This document shows positions 21,764-34,809 of a DNA stretch of 64,000 nucleotides, piece by piece. Positions within the stretch are counted from its first letter, which is position 1. The number at the start of each line of letters is the position of its first letter. The DNA is from Odobenus rosmarus divergens (taxonomy: Eukaryota; Chordata; Mammalia; Carnivora; Odobenidae), in contig NW_004450266.1 in NCBI RefSeq assembly GCF_000321225.1, positions 6,594,419 through 6,658,418 on the forward strand. The letters run 5' to 3'. The translations under genes were made by a program, and so were the position numbers. Under the pieces are notes generated by a model. It ran no database searches. It was not told the origin of the DNA and was given only the letters and a program-made list of their open reading frames with translations.

Positions 21764-24700
21764 CTTGGGGAATAAAAGACAGGACGTTTAAGGTAGGATC
21801 AAGTAAGTGCAACACTGCCTGCCACATAACCATGCCAGGTGCTCAGGGGACACGGGGGGATGTGCCCCACATTTGGGACAGACCTGCCATGGTGGGGAAA
21901 ATAAAACCAAAGACAAGATGACAAGAGAGAGAAGGAGAGCAAGCACATTCTCCAGGAAGGGTCAAAAGGAACTTCAACTCATTCTATGACCCAGGGGTCT
22001 GGAAATGTGATCGTACACAAGAAGACACAGGGAGAGGGAAAACGGGAGAAAAAGAAGGATGGGAAGCTGCAAACGTGGCCATGCTCCTGCTCTGTCAGGT
22101 GTGTTCAACTTTATGGAAAACTAGAACTTGCCCTTTGTCTACCCAGAGCTGCGTCCAACTTCCGTTTGGGGGAAGCAGCCATATAAGAACAAGTGTTCCC
22201 TGTCTGGGCAGAGGGGCTTCCCGGGAGCTGGAACTTAGAAATATGCAAACTTGGGATCATCTCTGATATGCACTAGGGAAGTGGGCCAAGTCTTTAGTCA
22301 AATATACCGCCAGAGTATCTGTTTGCCATTCTTGAATTTTCCATGGACACATGTGCCCACACAGACTTGAATGCGGAATGCTTGGTGTTCTAAATAAGAT
22401 GCATTTCTCCTTGGTGCATCTTACAGAGAATGTAAGGTGCAGGTCAATGGATGTCACTGTGAAAAACAAGAAAGAAGAAAACAAAACCTGACCACTTTTC
22501 AATGCTCGTTAACGCAAAAGATAGAATGGTGTATGCTTTGTTTTCCAATGGAGGGGCTGCATTCAATCATTGGCTTACTTGGCAATCTAAGGTTTTGCTT
22601 CTCTGTGAGGATGGGTGTCAAATACTGCTCTAAAATAAACCCCCTGGTACATATATGGGGCTGTGTGTTGAAAGCAGGGCAGCCCTCCTAGTTCCCAGCA
22701 TTAATCAGTACTACCATCTCATCTTCCCCACCTGGGCTCCTCACAGCTATTTGAGGAGCTTCCCTCTCACCCCCTTGCTACAGCTCCCCCACATGTGCTC
22801 CCACAAAGGCCGGACCAATGGCCACCTCCTGGAGAGCCTGAAGCTTTCTGCCAGGCGGGCCTCCATCTTCAGCTTGATTTCACACATGAATCCAGAGCCC
22901 ATAACTAGGACTGGACTGCGATGCTGGGGCCTTATGTGGAAGCCTTAGGGTTCTAGCAATGGCAAGAACATTCTTCCCTTCTTCATAAAAAAATAAAAAT
23001 TTATTTTTTCAGTCCGCTGGGTAGAGAAGACACTGTTGCCGGTCATCAATATATATTTGCCTCAAAAGATGGGTGGATGAGAGGCTATGTTTCTAGTTGA
23101 AGTTTCCATGTGGTCTTTGTTTCTAGACGAAATATGCTCCTGGAGTCTGTGCAGCCAAGTGGAAAATTGGGAAGAGGAGATTTTAACTGGGCCTGTGTGC
23201 CCCCCTTCATTCTTATAGACGTTATGGAGTCCATGAGAGCACAAGAAAGAAGAAAGTGGAGGAGAATGGCATATTAAAGCAAGAGTGTAAACAAAGCTGT
23301 GAAATGCTGAACAATGAAAGACAGGCCCAGCCCACAGGTAGCACGGCCCAGAAGGCATCTCTGGCTAAGGTGAAGACTCTTGATTCTTGGTTCATCTGCC
23401 ACACTTGTCTTAGTCAAGCTCATTCATCTCATTTTTCAGAGTGACCTAAAATTTCTTAGAAATCACGTCCCGTGATATGTCACCTGAGAACAATAATACA
23501 CAGGATCTCTGGACTTCCTGGCTCAATTGGTGTTCTTAGCTTTCAGAGTTTCTCTCACAGGGTTGGAAAGGATGATAAGGCTGGGTGAGACACCATCAGT
23601 AGGATCCAAGTGGCCATACCGCCATGCAGCATCCACTCTGAGGGAGTTCTTGCACAAGCAAAACCTTGCTTTTCTCCAAACTTAACGGTGATATCCTGGC
23701 TCTGGTGATGAGGACAGATTATACCTACTCTGTAGGCTAGTCTCCCCAAGCCTAGGGGCTGACTTCACAGAGCCCTCTCTTCTAGTGCCATTTTTTTTTT
23801 TGTCATTTCATTTTTAAGAACAATTTAGTAATAAAGATCTCTATTAAATGTAAATATGTTTCTAATACCTTTAAAAAATGCTTACTAATTTCTCCAGATC
23901 ATGGGCAGGAATAGCAGCCCGTGGAAGTGACTGAGGCAGACTCAGGTTGCAATCAACACTGTGGATTTCAGGAGACAAAAGCAGGCATTCGAAACTTCAG
24001 ATTCCGACTCCACAGACCACTGTCCTTTCCAACACAGTGACCCTGAGCCACACTGTAAGTCCAGAAGCTGATAACGGCCAGTCAATACCAAATCCAAGAG
24101 TTTTCTGGGAACGGAATAGAGCTTCCTTCTATTGAAGATGGAAGGGGTAACTGGACCTTTGAAGTCCAATGCCATTTATTTATAAAAGCCATATACAGAA
24201 GTCCATACTGTTGTCCATGCTTCTATTGTTTGAAAATCTTGGTACATATGCCCTTGAGTATAGTCACTTAAAAATCCACCATGATTTTAAAATAGTACCT
24301 TTCAGGAAAGATGATACAAAGTCCATGAGTTTGTACTTGTGGATGGTGGATTCAGGACTTCACAAAATTCCCTCATCTTTCTCCTCAGGACTTTGGGTTG
24401 AAGATGATGACAGCAGCGTCATCTTTCCTCTTAGGCCATGCTTATTTTTTCAACATTGCACAGATGTTTCTTATGCTACTTCTCTATTCCTGTCACTCTG
24501 CAAGAAGCTAGAGATAGTGGTGGTGCACAGTTATTTATGACACAGACTCTGGGTCTTTGGCATGAGTCTGTGAGGTCTTAGATCTCCTCAGCATTTCTAT
24601 GGCCTTCAACATGCAAACTTCTTTCCTTGACTTGCCTGCACCCAAACAAGTTTCCGTAAGTTTCTCTGAGGGTAACCCCAAGAAGCTTTAGGGGTCCCCT

Positions 24701-27242
24701 ATCAAACGCTGTGGAAAGCGTGGCTGAGGATCTTCACTGTCATTCTCCAGGAGCCTCAGTTGCCTCTAACAGCTGTATCACTGGTACACATTAGGCCAGA
24801 TTAAACAAGGATCATTATAGCAGGTGATGGTTAGGGTGCTTATAATCATGTAAGTTCTTTAGATGTTTGACAAATCATCGAAGAGATGTTCTTGTTAAGA
24901 TCTTGGATACATTAATCCCCTTTGCTTTGGATGAAGGATCGATGAGTAAATGGCCAATGGCACCCACCTGAGAGGGACTCACAAAGCCTTACTAATCTCC
25001 TTCCAGTTTCCCACCTCCACCACGTGTGGGCTAACATCTCCCAGAACCAATGACTCATCAAGCTCTTGCTCTGATAACTTAGGGTAGACCCCTGTCCATT
25101 TTCTCTTGTCCTTGTCAGCATCTGTCCTGCCAGGTCACAGGTCCAGTTGTGAGAGAGTGTTTTGAAGGACGAGGGTAGGGCTATCACACAGGCTCTGACA
25201 CCTTGTGAGGGTCTTGTAAACTCTGTTAAGGACTGTCTGGTTACAAACGAGAAACGTGAGAGCTACCATTCAAAAGTGGACAAAGAACTCTAGAAGATTG
25301 TGTGGCCTTTCTTTATAATCTCTTTTTAACGTGAAGTCTGGCTGGGCTCACTTGAACAACTGCATCATCAGAGTATTATTTTGATTTTAACTCCCAGAGG
25401 AGGATTTGTGTAAGAATCAAGATTTATATGATTGGACAGCTCTCCTGAAGCCTAGTAAATAATTCTGTGTATCTGGCATCTTGAACAATCACAGCTTTGG
25501 GGGCAAGGTTGGAATTTTACAAATGTAATCAGAAGCTGGCATTTCCCACATGTGTTTTGAGACTTTATAGACAAGGGGCACTGAAGTGAATAAAATAATG
25601 ATTGTAGAAGTGATCAAAAATGATAGTACTGTTTTCCAAGAAATAGGAAAAAAATTAGACACCTTCTCAAATTTAACTATGATTCTTAGCTTTTTCTAAA
25701 GAATTGGGAGGTCAAGGCCCAGACTTGAGACCCATGAAATTCCTGGAAAAGACATCCCCGAATATACTTTTGATGACTCTGTGTTGACCATATACTTGAC
25801 AGAAAGAGCGTCAATTCATCTTACCTTAACTTTTGGATTAGGAAAACTGAGTTTCATATATGCAAGTGGGAGCATTACTGACAAGCAAGAGCAAAAAAGA
25901 AAAATCCCTTCTTATTTGTGGGATATTTTTAGGAGCAGGATAACTCAGTTTTGGGATGATGGATGTGCAGTTCTGCGGCCAGTGGAGGGGGAGGCCAGAA
26001 CTTCATCACCCTTGGAGGCCTCCTCCAGCCTCCCCGATTCTGTGATTCACGGAGGGAGAAAACGAAGCCCCTAGCCACCAGGTGGTCTGCCCATGGCCCT
26101 TTCACCAAAGACCTTTCTTGAAGATGCAGAGATAGATAATTCCCAACATAAGGAATTAGGATTCAATGTGAATATTCTTGCTTTTTGACAAAAGTACTGT
26201 CATTAAAGAGGATGCTACCGTCCATTTCCCTTTTGTTCTGAAAACCAACCTCTTCTGGAGAAAAATCAAGCAGCTTCCATAAAAGAAAAGATGGACCAAA
26301 GCCTCCTAAAGGAGGTATTCAATTCCTACTATAATACTCTGCTCTGGGAAATGTCACTGGGGTGAAAAGATTCTTAGGCTGGGGACTTGACCGTAAGGAG
26401 CCCAGACTTGTCTTGGTGTTTAATGCCAGTTGGCAGGTCATCAAATCATTCTTTCCTGTTTATGGAGCCAGCGGTATATAAATAAACAGGCCCTCCTCTC
26501 TTGCTTCTACTTGCATGGAGGTCTCTGCATTAGTGTCATGGATTCCAGCTTTTTCTCTGGCACAGGACATAACTGTACTCCAGCACATGAACTAGCTGCG
26601 CTATAATGACCTCTTGTATAGTAATGAAATCTGATAACAAGAGAAAATGTAATACTTTGAATTTCTAACTTTTCACACCAACAGTTTTTGTCTTTTCCTA
26701 AATGATCCTCAAAGGGAGTGAGGTTCCCTGGAAACATAAGAAGGTGCTTCTTATTCCCAGCAAAGGTTAAAAAGGGCCTTCTCCTTCTCATTTCTATTCT
26801 GAAAGGAAAAAAGAAGGCACCACCATTGTTTCTCTCCTTTGCGTCTCCTACCCCTTCCCTTGTACTGAACAAGGTGATGGAGTGTTCCTTCAGCACTAAG
26901 ATGTTGGGTTTCTCATTGGGGATGCAGCTGGCCACAGGCAGAGACCCACGGGGAGCAAGTTGCCATGCGGGGAGATAAGACAGGGACAAAGGAAATGCTC
27001 ACCACAAAATGAAAGGTAATAGAATTCTGAGCCAACGTCCTTTCATCTGAGCCACTATGACTAGTCCACTACTTCTTCAATGTCCTGTGACATTTTTCTG
27101 GTATTTGTGATTGTCAACCTCCCTCTCGAATTGTGCACATTTACCTTGATGCATTTCTTATCTGCAGCGCAAAAAGCATCTGCAATCCCAAGGAGGAATT
27201 TGCTCTTAAAGAGTGACAATGGGTGTGCGGGTGTGCAGGGCT

Positions 27243-27276
27243 GGGGGAGGGGGTGGGGGAGTGGGGGTGGGAGGGG
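27243..27276 (+). repeat. G-rich tract, G-quadruplex-capable on the plus strand
   Basis: Six runs of three to five G separated by one or two bases. Confidence 0.8.
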
Positions 27277-28009
27277 ATGCTTTGACTTCTTGGCATCCAA
27301 ACACACTGGATATTCTTCAGGCCAGGCTGATGAACATCCATCCACAAGACACGAGATGCAGCACAACCTGCCCACCAGCCCTGGTGTGAATCATCTGTGA
27401 TTGGGCTCATGGAGAATTTCCTGAAATCCCTCATCACCATTTGACTAAGATGAGATGCTTTTATCTTATAAGAGTCTGCCATCCATAAACTTTTTGGAAC
27501 TTGGTAAGGTGAGCTGAGGACTCTGTAATTAAGTGATAGAAAACAGAATGTACTCTCTCTGGGCTCTGCTTTTGGTTTTCATAAGGATGGGCTCCCCTTC
27601 TGGGCTGGGAGGCTAAAAGGTCAGCCTGTCCTCAGTCACGGGGAAAAGGAAGGGTGAGGGGAAAGTGGGGTTTAAAGAGGACCCCGCGAGTGACTAGGGC
27701 CACTTCCCATGAAGGGGTGTTCAGGTAGGATGACACGGACATGAAGGAGCCACCCAGAAGCGTGCATTAAGACACTGCGGCACCTGCTGCTGGGGACAAA
27801 GTGGGGAGGGCTGCCCTGGGCTCTGGAGCGGCTCTGTTAAGGGTCTGGGATGGGCAACTAGGTTCGCAGCTCCGAGTGCAACAGGAATGAGGAGGCACAG
27901 CCTCTGAAGGATGTGAGCCAGATGCCTCGTAGAAAACCCGGCGTCTGTCCTGTGAGCTGCAGAGCGAGCAGCTGGTACAGGGACCCCGCACCGAGGCTCT
28001 GGAAACCAG

Positions 28010-28200
28010 GCCTCAAATTCCTGTTCTACTTCTTACAAGCTAAGTGACCTCAAGCCTCAGGTCCCCGAGAAGGAGGGAATAACATGCATGCCTCCACAGG
28101 GGGACTCTTTGGAGTATAAAATCATGCAGTTAAAAGCCCTTAGCACATGCTTGGCACATTGTAAACGCTCAAAAATTAGAAGCCATTATTATTGTTAATA
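28010..28200 (+). repeat. MIR
   Basis: AAGCTAAGTGACCTCAAGCC and the end GCACATTGTAAACGCTCAAA mark a forward MIR with a diverged middle. Confidence 0.6.
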
Positions 28201-29207
28201 AGCACAAGGCCTTCCACTGCCATTTATCACCAGGGTGAGGTTGTGGACAAGGGGATGATGAATATAGACTAATTTCAGATTACAAAAGGAATGAAGCCTA
28301 AAAAAAAAGGAAAAAAGCAGTGGCTCCATTTGCTCAAAAGGTCTGGGGCTCGTCTCCCAGTTTCCGGAAGGCCCAAGAGGTGATGTTTAGAGCTGGAGAG
28401 GCACCCGGAATCCAGCCTTCCAAAGCCATGTGCTTGCCATCTGATCACAGACCCTCCCTTTGAAAAAAATGCAAGGGGAAGAAGTTAAACACACACACAC
28501 AGACCAGTTGATTCAATAGAGAGCTTTTGGTGAGTGCTCCTTCCAGGATAATAAACCAAGCAAAACGTCTGGCTGTGTTTAAAATCAACAAAAGCAGCAG
28601 GCAAGGCAGGAGGAAGGGAACGGAGTGATCAGCTTGGTCCGAGACCTGCCAACAGCGCTGCTTCAGCAGGGACGGCCTGAGGAGCCCCCAGGGAGCAGAG
28701 AGGAGACAAATGCAGACAGGGTGGAGGCTGAGGACAGGGGAGGGAGGGATCCAGGCCTGATGGGAGGCAGATGTGGCCCGGGACCCATGGGAAGCTTTTC
28801 CGAGGATCCCGGGCCTGTGGGGGTGGGGGGCTGAGAGCAGATCAGGAATTTCATCATCATGGCCACACTTATCGAGCCCTCTACTCCGTGCCAGCCATTA
28901 TATAGGTGAGCAAAACGAGGCTCAGAGAGGCGTTAGGACAGCTCACAGCTGCTAAGTGGTAGTCGTGTGCCTTACTCCTGATCCCCAGCTCCTCAGTGCA
29001 GAGCCCTACTGCAGCTGGCCCAGGAGGGGCACACAGCAAGGCACGCCAACCAGCTAGCAGACATCTGGGAAATGCAGACTGCGAGGGAAAAGGTGAAAAA
29101 GGCCCAGTGGTGAGTTTAAGTCCAGTCGCTGCCGGGAAATGCCAACCATAATGTCGCCAGATGAAAGGACTTTGTGCCCAGCTCCCACATGCGGACAGAG
29201 GCAGCAT

Positions 29208-29260
29208 GCGCCCCCCCAGCAGACGCACCCTCCCACCCCCCGGCCCCGGGTGTGGGCCCG
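29208..29260 (-). promoter_or_regulatory. Sense-strand G-run cluster just past the EGF6+7 donor
   Basis: The first 60 nt of the intron after the GTATGG donor contain at least five runs of three to seven G on the transcript strand. This is the intron before the alternatively used microexon, so G-runs here could affect which acceptor is chosen. That role is inference. Confidence 0.4.
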
Positions 29261-29266
29261 CCATAC

Positions 29267-29452
29267 CGATGGTGCAGTGCTCGCCGTTCCAGCCGGGGCT
29301 GCACTCACACTTGCCGTCGCGGCAGGTCCCGTGCTCGGCACAGCGTGGGTGGCAGGCCCGCTGGTCGCAGGCCGCCCCCATCCAGCCTTCTTCGCAGCGG
29401 CAGGTGCCCCCCACGCAGACACCGTGGCCCCCACAGTCGGCAGCACAGATCT
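29267..29452 (-). CDS. TENM4: TENM4 exon encoding EGF-like repeats 6 and 7
   Basis: The 186-nt exon has the acceptor CCCTCCCCACAG and the donor GTATGGCG. It encodes 62 residues forming EGF6 (ICAADC, GVC, GTCRC, AAC) and EGF7 (ACHPRC, GTC, GKCEC, EHC), each with six cysteines. It ends in the codons for CTI plus one base, so the next exon supplies either alanine (microexon included) or glutamate (microexon skipped). Both choices keep the frame. The exon and its borders are very GC-rich. The first 60 nt of the downstream intron carry several G-runs in the sense direction. The boundary after this exon is the alternatively spliced 'A' site known in teneurins. Confidence 0.95.
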
Positions 29453-30584
29453 CTGTGGGGAGGGCGGTGGGGGAGGGAGGGGAGAGAGAAAACACATTTT
29501 GAGCCGGTCACCGTCGGGAACAAGGGTCACACTTGGCTACCTACCTTGGCTCCTGGGAGGGACCCATCCGGATTCCGGAGGCTTGGGAGGCTAATCTCCC
29601 CGAACAATGACCCTCGGGTGAGAACAATTCTCCAGGCAAAAGCCCGTCCTGAGCCCACTGCCCTTACCAAAATAGGCCGATGGAAGGGCTCTGCTCTGTT
29701 TGCTTTCCCCTACCACCAGCCCGTCCCTGCTTTTGTGCTCACCACTTCCAAGGGGGACCGGCCTTCTGAACAGATGTGAGGAAAAGTCACATTTAATTAA
29801 AAACTGGTAATGTGTGAAAACAAAGTGAGGACGAGTCCCTGATGGCCAAGGGAAGTGCTCGTGGGTCTGGCTGCGGCACGTGCAGGGGGTCTGGGGCCCG
29901 CATTTCCTTCCAGCCTGACTGTCCTCCAGGCGGGGTGAAAGGGAGGCCGGCCCCCTACACCCCAGGGTGGGGGTGGGGACTTTGGGGGCCGGTTCTGTGC
30001 TTTTGCTGCCCGTGCCCGTCCCCCTGCACACTGCCTTGCCACTCTAATTCCAAGCACCCCCTCCATGGCCTTTTGGATCCAAAGCAAATTGCTGGGGGAC
30101 CGCGTCACAGCCAGAGTCGAGTCGCCCAGCCCTTCACAAAGGCCCGTCTGTGACTTGGTGCAGAATGCACACGGCCCAATTCACAAGGCCTCGGGCGTGG
30201 GGCCAGTGACAGCTTCCCCGTCACACAGGCAGAGGTGGTGAAGGCTCTGACCCAGGTTTTTAGGAAACAGGTCGTGCAGCCATGGCTGTGGGTGCTCTCT
30301 GCCAGGGCTGTGACAGGGACCCTGCCTGCAGTCTGTGCCTTATGGCCCAACAGTCTTCGAATGAAAACCCCAACGCTTTTGTTCTCTTTCAAACTAAATT
30401 AACTGGCACTGTGTCAGGTTGCATTTACCCATGACAGCTTGGAAGATTCCAAGCCATATTCCTGGTTTAGAAGCTACTAATAGTCTAGCTATTTTTTTGA
30501 AAAAGGGGATAAATCAAAATTAGATCTCAGAGGCTGAGACCTTCCACATCAACCTACAAGGCAATGGCTATGATGTTTGAGAAT

Positions 30585-30617
30585 TAAAAAACAAAACAAA
30601 ACAAAACAAAAAAAAAA
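30585..30617. repeat. (AAAAC)n tract
   Basis: AACAAAACAAAACAAAAC followed by an A run; it could be the tail of a lost retroelement. Confidence 0.85.
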
Positions 30618-31009
30618 CCCGTAACACAACAGTTGAGTCACCATTTATGGGGTGTCCCTATGCCCGACACCTTGTCAGGCACACTACCTGGAAGGGAGGT
30701 ACTACACGCAGAGGCACGTCGGATTTTTCACCTGCCCAGAGGAGAAGGTCCACTATAAAATGGGTGCAAAGAGCCCTGACCTGGAGCTGGGGGGCCCCGG
30801 GTTCTGTGCCAGGCTCAGCAGCTTCTGAGCTATGTGACCACAGGCAGGTTCCTTGACGTCAGGGATGTATCAAGTGTGGGCCGTGACGAGGACGCCTCAC
30901 AGCACCTCTGCTGACCGTCAGGGCTGTGGTGAGCACCCGGTGAAGTGGAACATAGAGAAGGGCATGGCAGAGATGCCTAACTCAGGACAGGTTTCTGAGG
31001 ACAGTGAAC

Positions 31010-31190
31010 TTTAGACCAGGAGTCCAAGGACCAGGCGTGCAAGGCCCATGCCTGCTCAGCCACTCATCTGCTGTGTGACCTTGGGGACGTCATTCCCCCT
31101 CACCGGGTGTTGGGTTTCCTCATCTGCTTCAGGGGGAATCTGATGGCATCTAAGGTCTCTCTGGCTCTAAGACGGTGGGAGTCTGTGATA
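31010..31190 (+). repeat. MIR
   Basis: CATCTGCTGTGTGACCTTGG and GGTTTCCTCATCTGCTTCAG form a forward MIR core. Confidence 0.65.
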
Positions 31191-31199
31191 TAAACACCC

Positions 31200-31470
31200 T
31201 CCATGTTATACAGCATAATCTACCCCCAAGGCTCAGCTCAAGGGTCTCTCCTCTGAGAAGTCTGTGACTCACCCTGTGGTTATTCTCTCGTTCCTTGCCC
31301 TTCCATACTACATGGTAAACCGATTTTCTGTTTCTGTGCCTGTCTCACTGTCAGACCAGGGATATCTGAGGCTGGACCGGATTTTCCTGATCGCTTCTAT
31401 GCTTGGTACCCAGCACAGAGCATGGCACAGAACAGACCCTTAATTGAAGTCTGTGGGATAAGGGATGAAT
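31200..31470 (+). repeat. L2 3' fragment
   Basis: GGCTCAGCTCAAGGGTCTCT, CCTCTGAGAAGTCTGTGACT and CCCAGCACAGAGCATGGCAC follow the L2 order. Confidence 0.65.
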
Positions 31471-32124
31471 CCTTGGGTGCCTGGGGCTATAGGCGGCCTG
31501 AGAATGTAAAATGATTCATTTACACCCTGCTCAGCCTGGCTGAGGGTCAGTCCTGGCCTGTCTCTAGTGAGCTGGCCTTACGGAAACCTCCCAGGTTGGG
31601 GTGGGGCTGTGGGCTAGTGTCACTACATTCAGCAGCCCTCCAGGAATGTGGCTTTCTCAGGACTTTCTTCGAGCTTCCTTCCCTCCTTCTCACACAGACA
31701 ATGTCTTGACACAGAATGACAATCTCCAGGCCCCAGGCCTTCCGAAGTCCTGTCTCTGAAATTTCTAACCCTTCTGCACAGTAGTGACCTCTCCGTGACT
31801 CTGAGGGCAGGGCTTGCCTCAGGGCTGGAACTTTCCCCTGAGAGACCGGGGAGGGACAATTAGTTTAGCATTTGTCTGGCTTTACTCAGCACTTTTTCCA
31901 GGTGGCAGTTTATGGTGTAAAAGTAAATAGCAAACAGCGCTTCTATTCAGTGAGGTGTGAGCCAGCAGAGGGACAGGCTGCTTGGGCCAAAGCCTTGGTG
32001 TTTTCAGGCAGCAGGGCATATAGAGTTCAAGGGAGTCTAGAGCACAAGAGGCCACCTTTCCCCAGCATTTGCCTGACTTCAGGCCTTAGCTAAGGTAGGC
32101 CATTCCTATATTAATTAAACGGAA

Positions 32125-32300
32125 GGCAGTTGTGGACAGAAGAGCGTCAGATTTAGATGTGATTCCAAATATGTTCTGCCAGTTATGCGACCTCAGGCAA
32201 CCTATCCGATTGCTGAATTTCGTTTTCTTCTTCTGTAAAATGGGGATGGTGACAGCATCCCTTTAGAGGATGCCTGATAGATAGTAGGTATCAACGCAGT
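32125..32300 (+). repeat. MIR
   Basis: TTCTGCCAGTTATGCGACCT, TTCTGTAAAATGGGGATGGT and AGATAGTAGGTATC follow the forward MIR layout. Confidence 0.65.
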
Positions 32301-32519
32301 CATACTGATTCGCTCATTATTCCTATAGTATTCCAAGCATGCCTACTATATGCTGAAGACCGTGGCTGGTGCTAGGAGTACAGAGAAAAACCAGACCTAA
32401 TCTCTGTCCTCTGGGAGATCACAATCCAGACAAAGCTCAAACCGGTATTGGAATCCCAAGATCATCCAAATAATCTATAGTGTTTACTGCTGCACTTCTT
32501 GCTTATATGCCGTAAATAA

Positions 32520-32705
32520 AACACCATGAATTTTAGGATTAGACAGATCTGGGGTTTACCCTTGGCTCTGCCACGTATTGGCTGGGATATCTGCCAGTGG
32601 CAACTTATGAAATTCATTGAACCTCACTTTCTATCTCCGTGAAATAGGTATAATAATTCCCATTTCACCCATGTCATAGGATTGGTGTCAGATCAAATGA
32701 GGTAG
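32520..32705 (+). repeat. MIR
   Basis: TTACCCTTGGCTCTGCCACG and GAAATAGGTATAATAATTCC with a GATCAAATGAGGTAG end mark a forward MIR. Confidence 0.65.
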
Positions 32706-33519
32706 CGTGTGGGGAAAGCCATTTTTGGCTTAATAACTAACACTTATATCAGGTTTTAGAGTTTTGAAGCACCCTTCCTATACAATTTCTCATTGAACTA
32801 TCACAACAATGCTGTCAGAACCCTTGGTTACTATCTTTCCTAGAGGTGAGGCCACTACTGAGACCCGGAGAGCATCAGCGGATTCTACAAGGTCATATGG
32901 TCACGGGTATTTCTCCCTTGTTTGGACAATTCCCAGAGCCATGTGCCAGAGTGACATTGTAAGATTAAGGAAACTGATCAGCAAAGAGGCGGGCTCTCCT
33001 TGTGGGGACTTCCTGGTTCTTCTAGCAGATCTGTCTCCTTTCCTGGCCCTGTTGCTCATCCTTTGTTATATCCAAGTCAGCCCCTGGATCGATGTCAAAT
33101 GAAATGAGATCCCCTACATAGAATTTCCCAGACACTCAGTCTTACTTTTGTCATCTGGAGACTGCTGGGCTGTCCATCTAAACCCTCCACTTCCTCGCCA
33201 GTTTACACTAGACATGCTCTCCTGGCATGAAGCTAAGGTTGCCTGGTGGCTGGGCACCTCTCCGTCAGCCTTTTACAAGCTGGGTTGTGAGCTCTTACAC
33301 ATTTTAACGGAAGGGGCCTGAACAGGGTGACCTTGATGTTTATGGGGTGCTAACTGATGGCAGCACAACCTGTCAGTGTTCAGGTTCTCCTCTGCAGATG
33401 GCTTCTCTGCCTGCATGGGAGACGCACTGACTCCTGATGGGAGCAGAAATCGGAGCTGCTACTTTATCGTTTGGCCCTGAGTTGCAGGCCCTGTTGTTAT
33501 TTTTCTTATCTGTCTCACC

Positions 33520-33548
33520 TTTGTTTGTTTGTTTGTTTGTTTGTTTTT
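33520..33548. repeat. (TTTG)n microsatellite
   Basis: About seven uninterrupted TTTG units. Confidence 0.95.
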
Positions 33549-34809
33549 CCCCTTGAAATAGAAGGAACTGCTTTAGTTTTCCTTCTTGATTTTGCTTTGA
33601 CATTAAAGCAGATAGAACTTCCCAGAGTGGTTGCTGGGAACTAAATAGGATGATGCCGAAGAATGTGCTTCAACAGGTTATCTGTCCCTTACCTAATGTA
33701 AGTGGTACTCTGTGAAATTCGGGTCACTGCTCCTCTCCAGTCCCAGCTGCCTCATGTGTAATGTGGGGATGATACCAACAACTGGAGAGGGTTGTTGTAG
33801 GAATTACTCTCACTTGTTTAATTTCTTGAGTGCCCACTATGAGCAAACCCAACAGAAGGCACTGGGATCCAGTGGTGATTGTGACAGGCATGGTTCTCTC
33901 CTGACCTCAGGGAGTTTACTCTAGCACAGCAGAAGGACATGGCCGCAACCAGTTACGCAAGTTAACGTGGGCAGAAGTGAGACTTCTCCAGAGTGCCTGG
34001 CACACAGTTTGGGGTATAGTAAGTTCTGTACACACAGATTCTTGTGCAAGAACAAGGGAGGTGTAGCGGCACGTGCACTGGACTGACGTCAGAACATCAG
34101 AGGTGAATTCTGACTTATGGAACATACCCGATACAAGTGAGCACTTGATCAATGCCCATTGACCTTCACATGACAAACATCAGAGCTTACTGGCTGAATG
34201 CTGGAGGGCTCGGGCCCCGAGAGGAATCTTTTCAAGTACTATGGAGAATATCATCTGTAGGGTAGACTTGGGCTCAGATTCTGACTCCCCAGTTTCCTTG
34301 GGTCCTTGTGGAGTCCTTGGAGACTTAATGACTCGATCTCTCTGAACCATACTTCTTCACACCCAAAGTGAGGAGAGTAATCATGGTCCCCCACTAGGTG
34401 AGTGGGGGTAATGGAAGAGAAGGGTATATGTGAAAGGCCCTGTGTAACTTATGCTATGTACACGACCCATCGATGAGGACTTAAGACATCTTGTATCAGC
34501 AGAGCTGCTACTCACCTAGCACAGGGGAATCTTCCTGAAGAGCAAAATACCAGCTTTTATAGTAAGCAGCCTCGAAATTTAGGTATGCTTTCTCTAGTCA
34601 TCTCGCAGGGCACCATCAGTCAAGACCATCAAAACCCAGTTAGAAGCGTACGTATTTGTAGCCTCGGCTTCCTCTTGAAATCAGGTGAAAATCTCCAGCT
34701 GCCCTAACATACTAATTCTGAGCCCATGAAGTGCTTGAAAGAACCATACAGGACCCTGGAGATGAACCAGTTCAGGCCCAAGAACAAGTTAGCTCTTCTC
34801 GGAGGGAAA

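Larger units (their letters stand above)
21764..29266 (-). other. TENM4: Intron between the EGF6+7 exon and the microexon
   Basis: This 7.5-kb intron is the least repeat-marked part of the window. Only a MIR near 28010-28200, a MIR fragment near 28880-28980, a CA repeat at 28489-28502 and a G-rich tract at 27243-27276 are recognised. The 23.8-27.0 kb stretch contains no familiar interspersed repeat. It could be unique regulatory DNA or a decayed element that I cannot name. Confidence 0.65.

Noticed and set aside
22988..23009. AT-rich palindrome (AAAAAATAAA, two A, TTTATTTTTT)
   Set aside because: Low complexity makes a chance palindrome likely; no other feature supports a function.
24169..24540. 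Plus-strand open frame of 123 codons
   Set aside because: No recognised protein family; considered as a processed pseudogene but no parent gene, poly(A) tail or target-site duplication was seen.
26507..26989. Minus-strand open frame of 160 codons
   Set aside because: No family resemblance; chance open frame in intron is more likely than a gene.
29200..29460. CpG-rich patch as a possible internal promoter
   Set aside because: The CpG content is explained by the coding exon and its G-rich border; no start-site features were seen.
29139..29779. Long plus-strand open frames (up to about 200 codons) over the EGF6+7 exon
   Set aside because: They are antisense shadows of a GC-rich coding exon; composition is arginine/proline-rich and matches no family I know.
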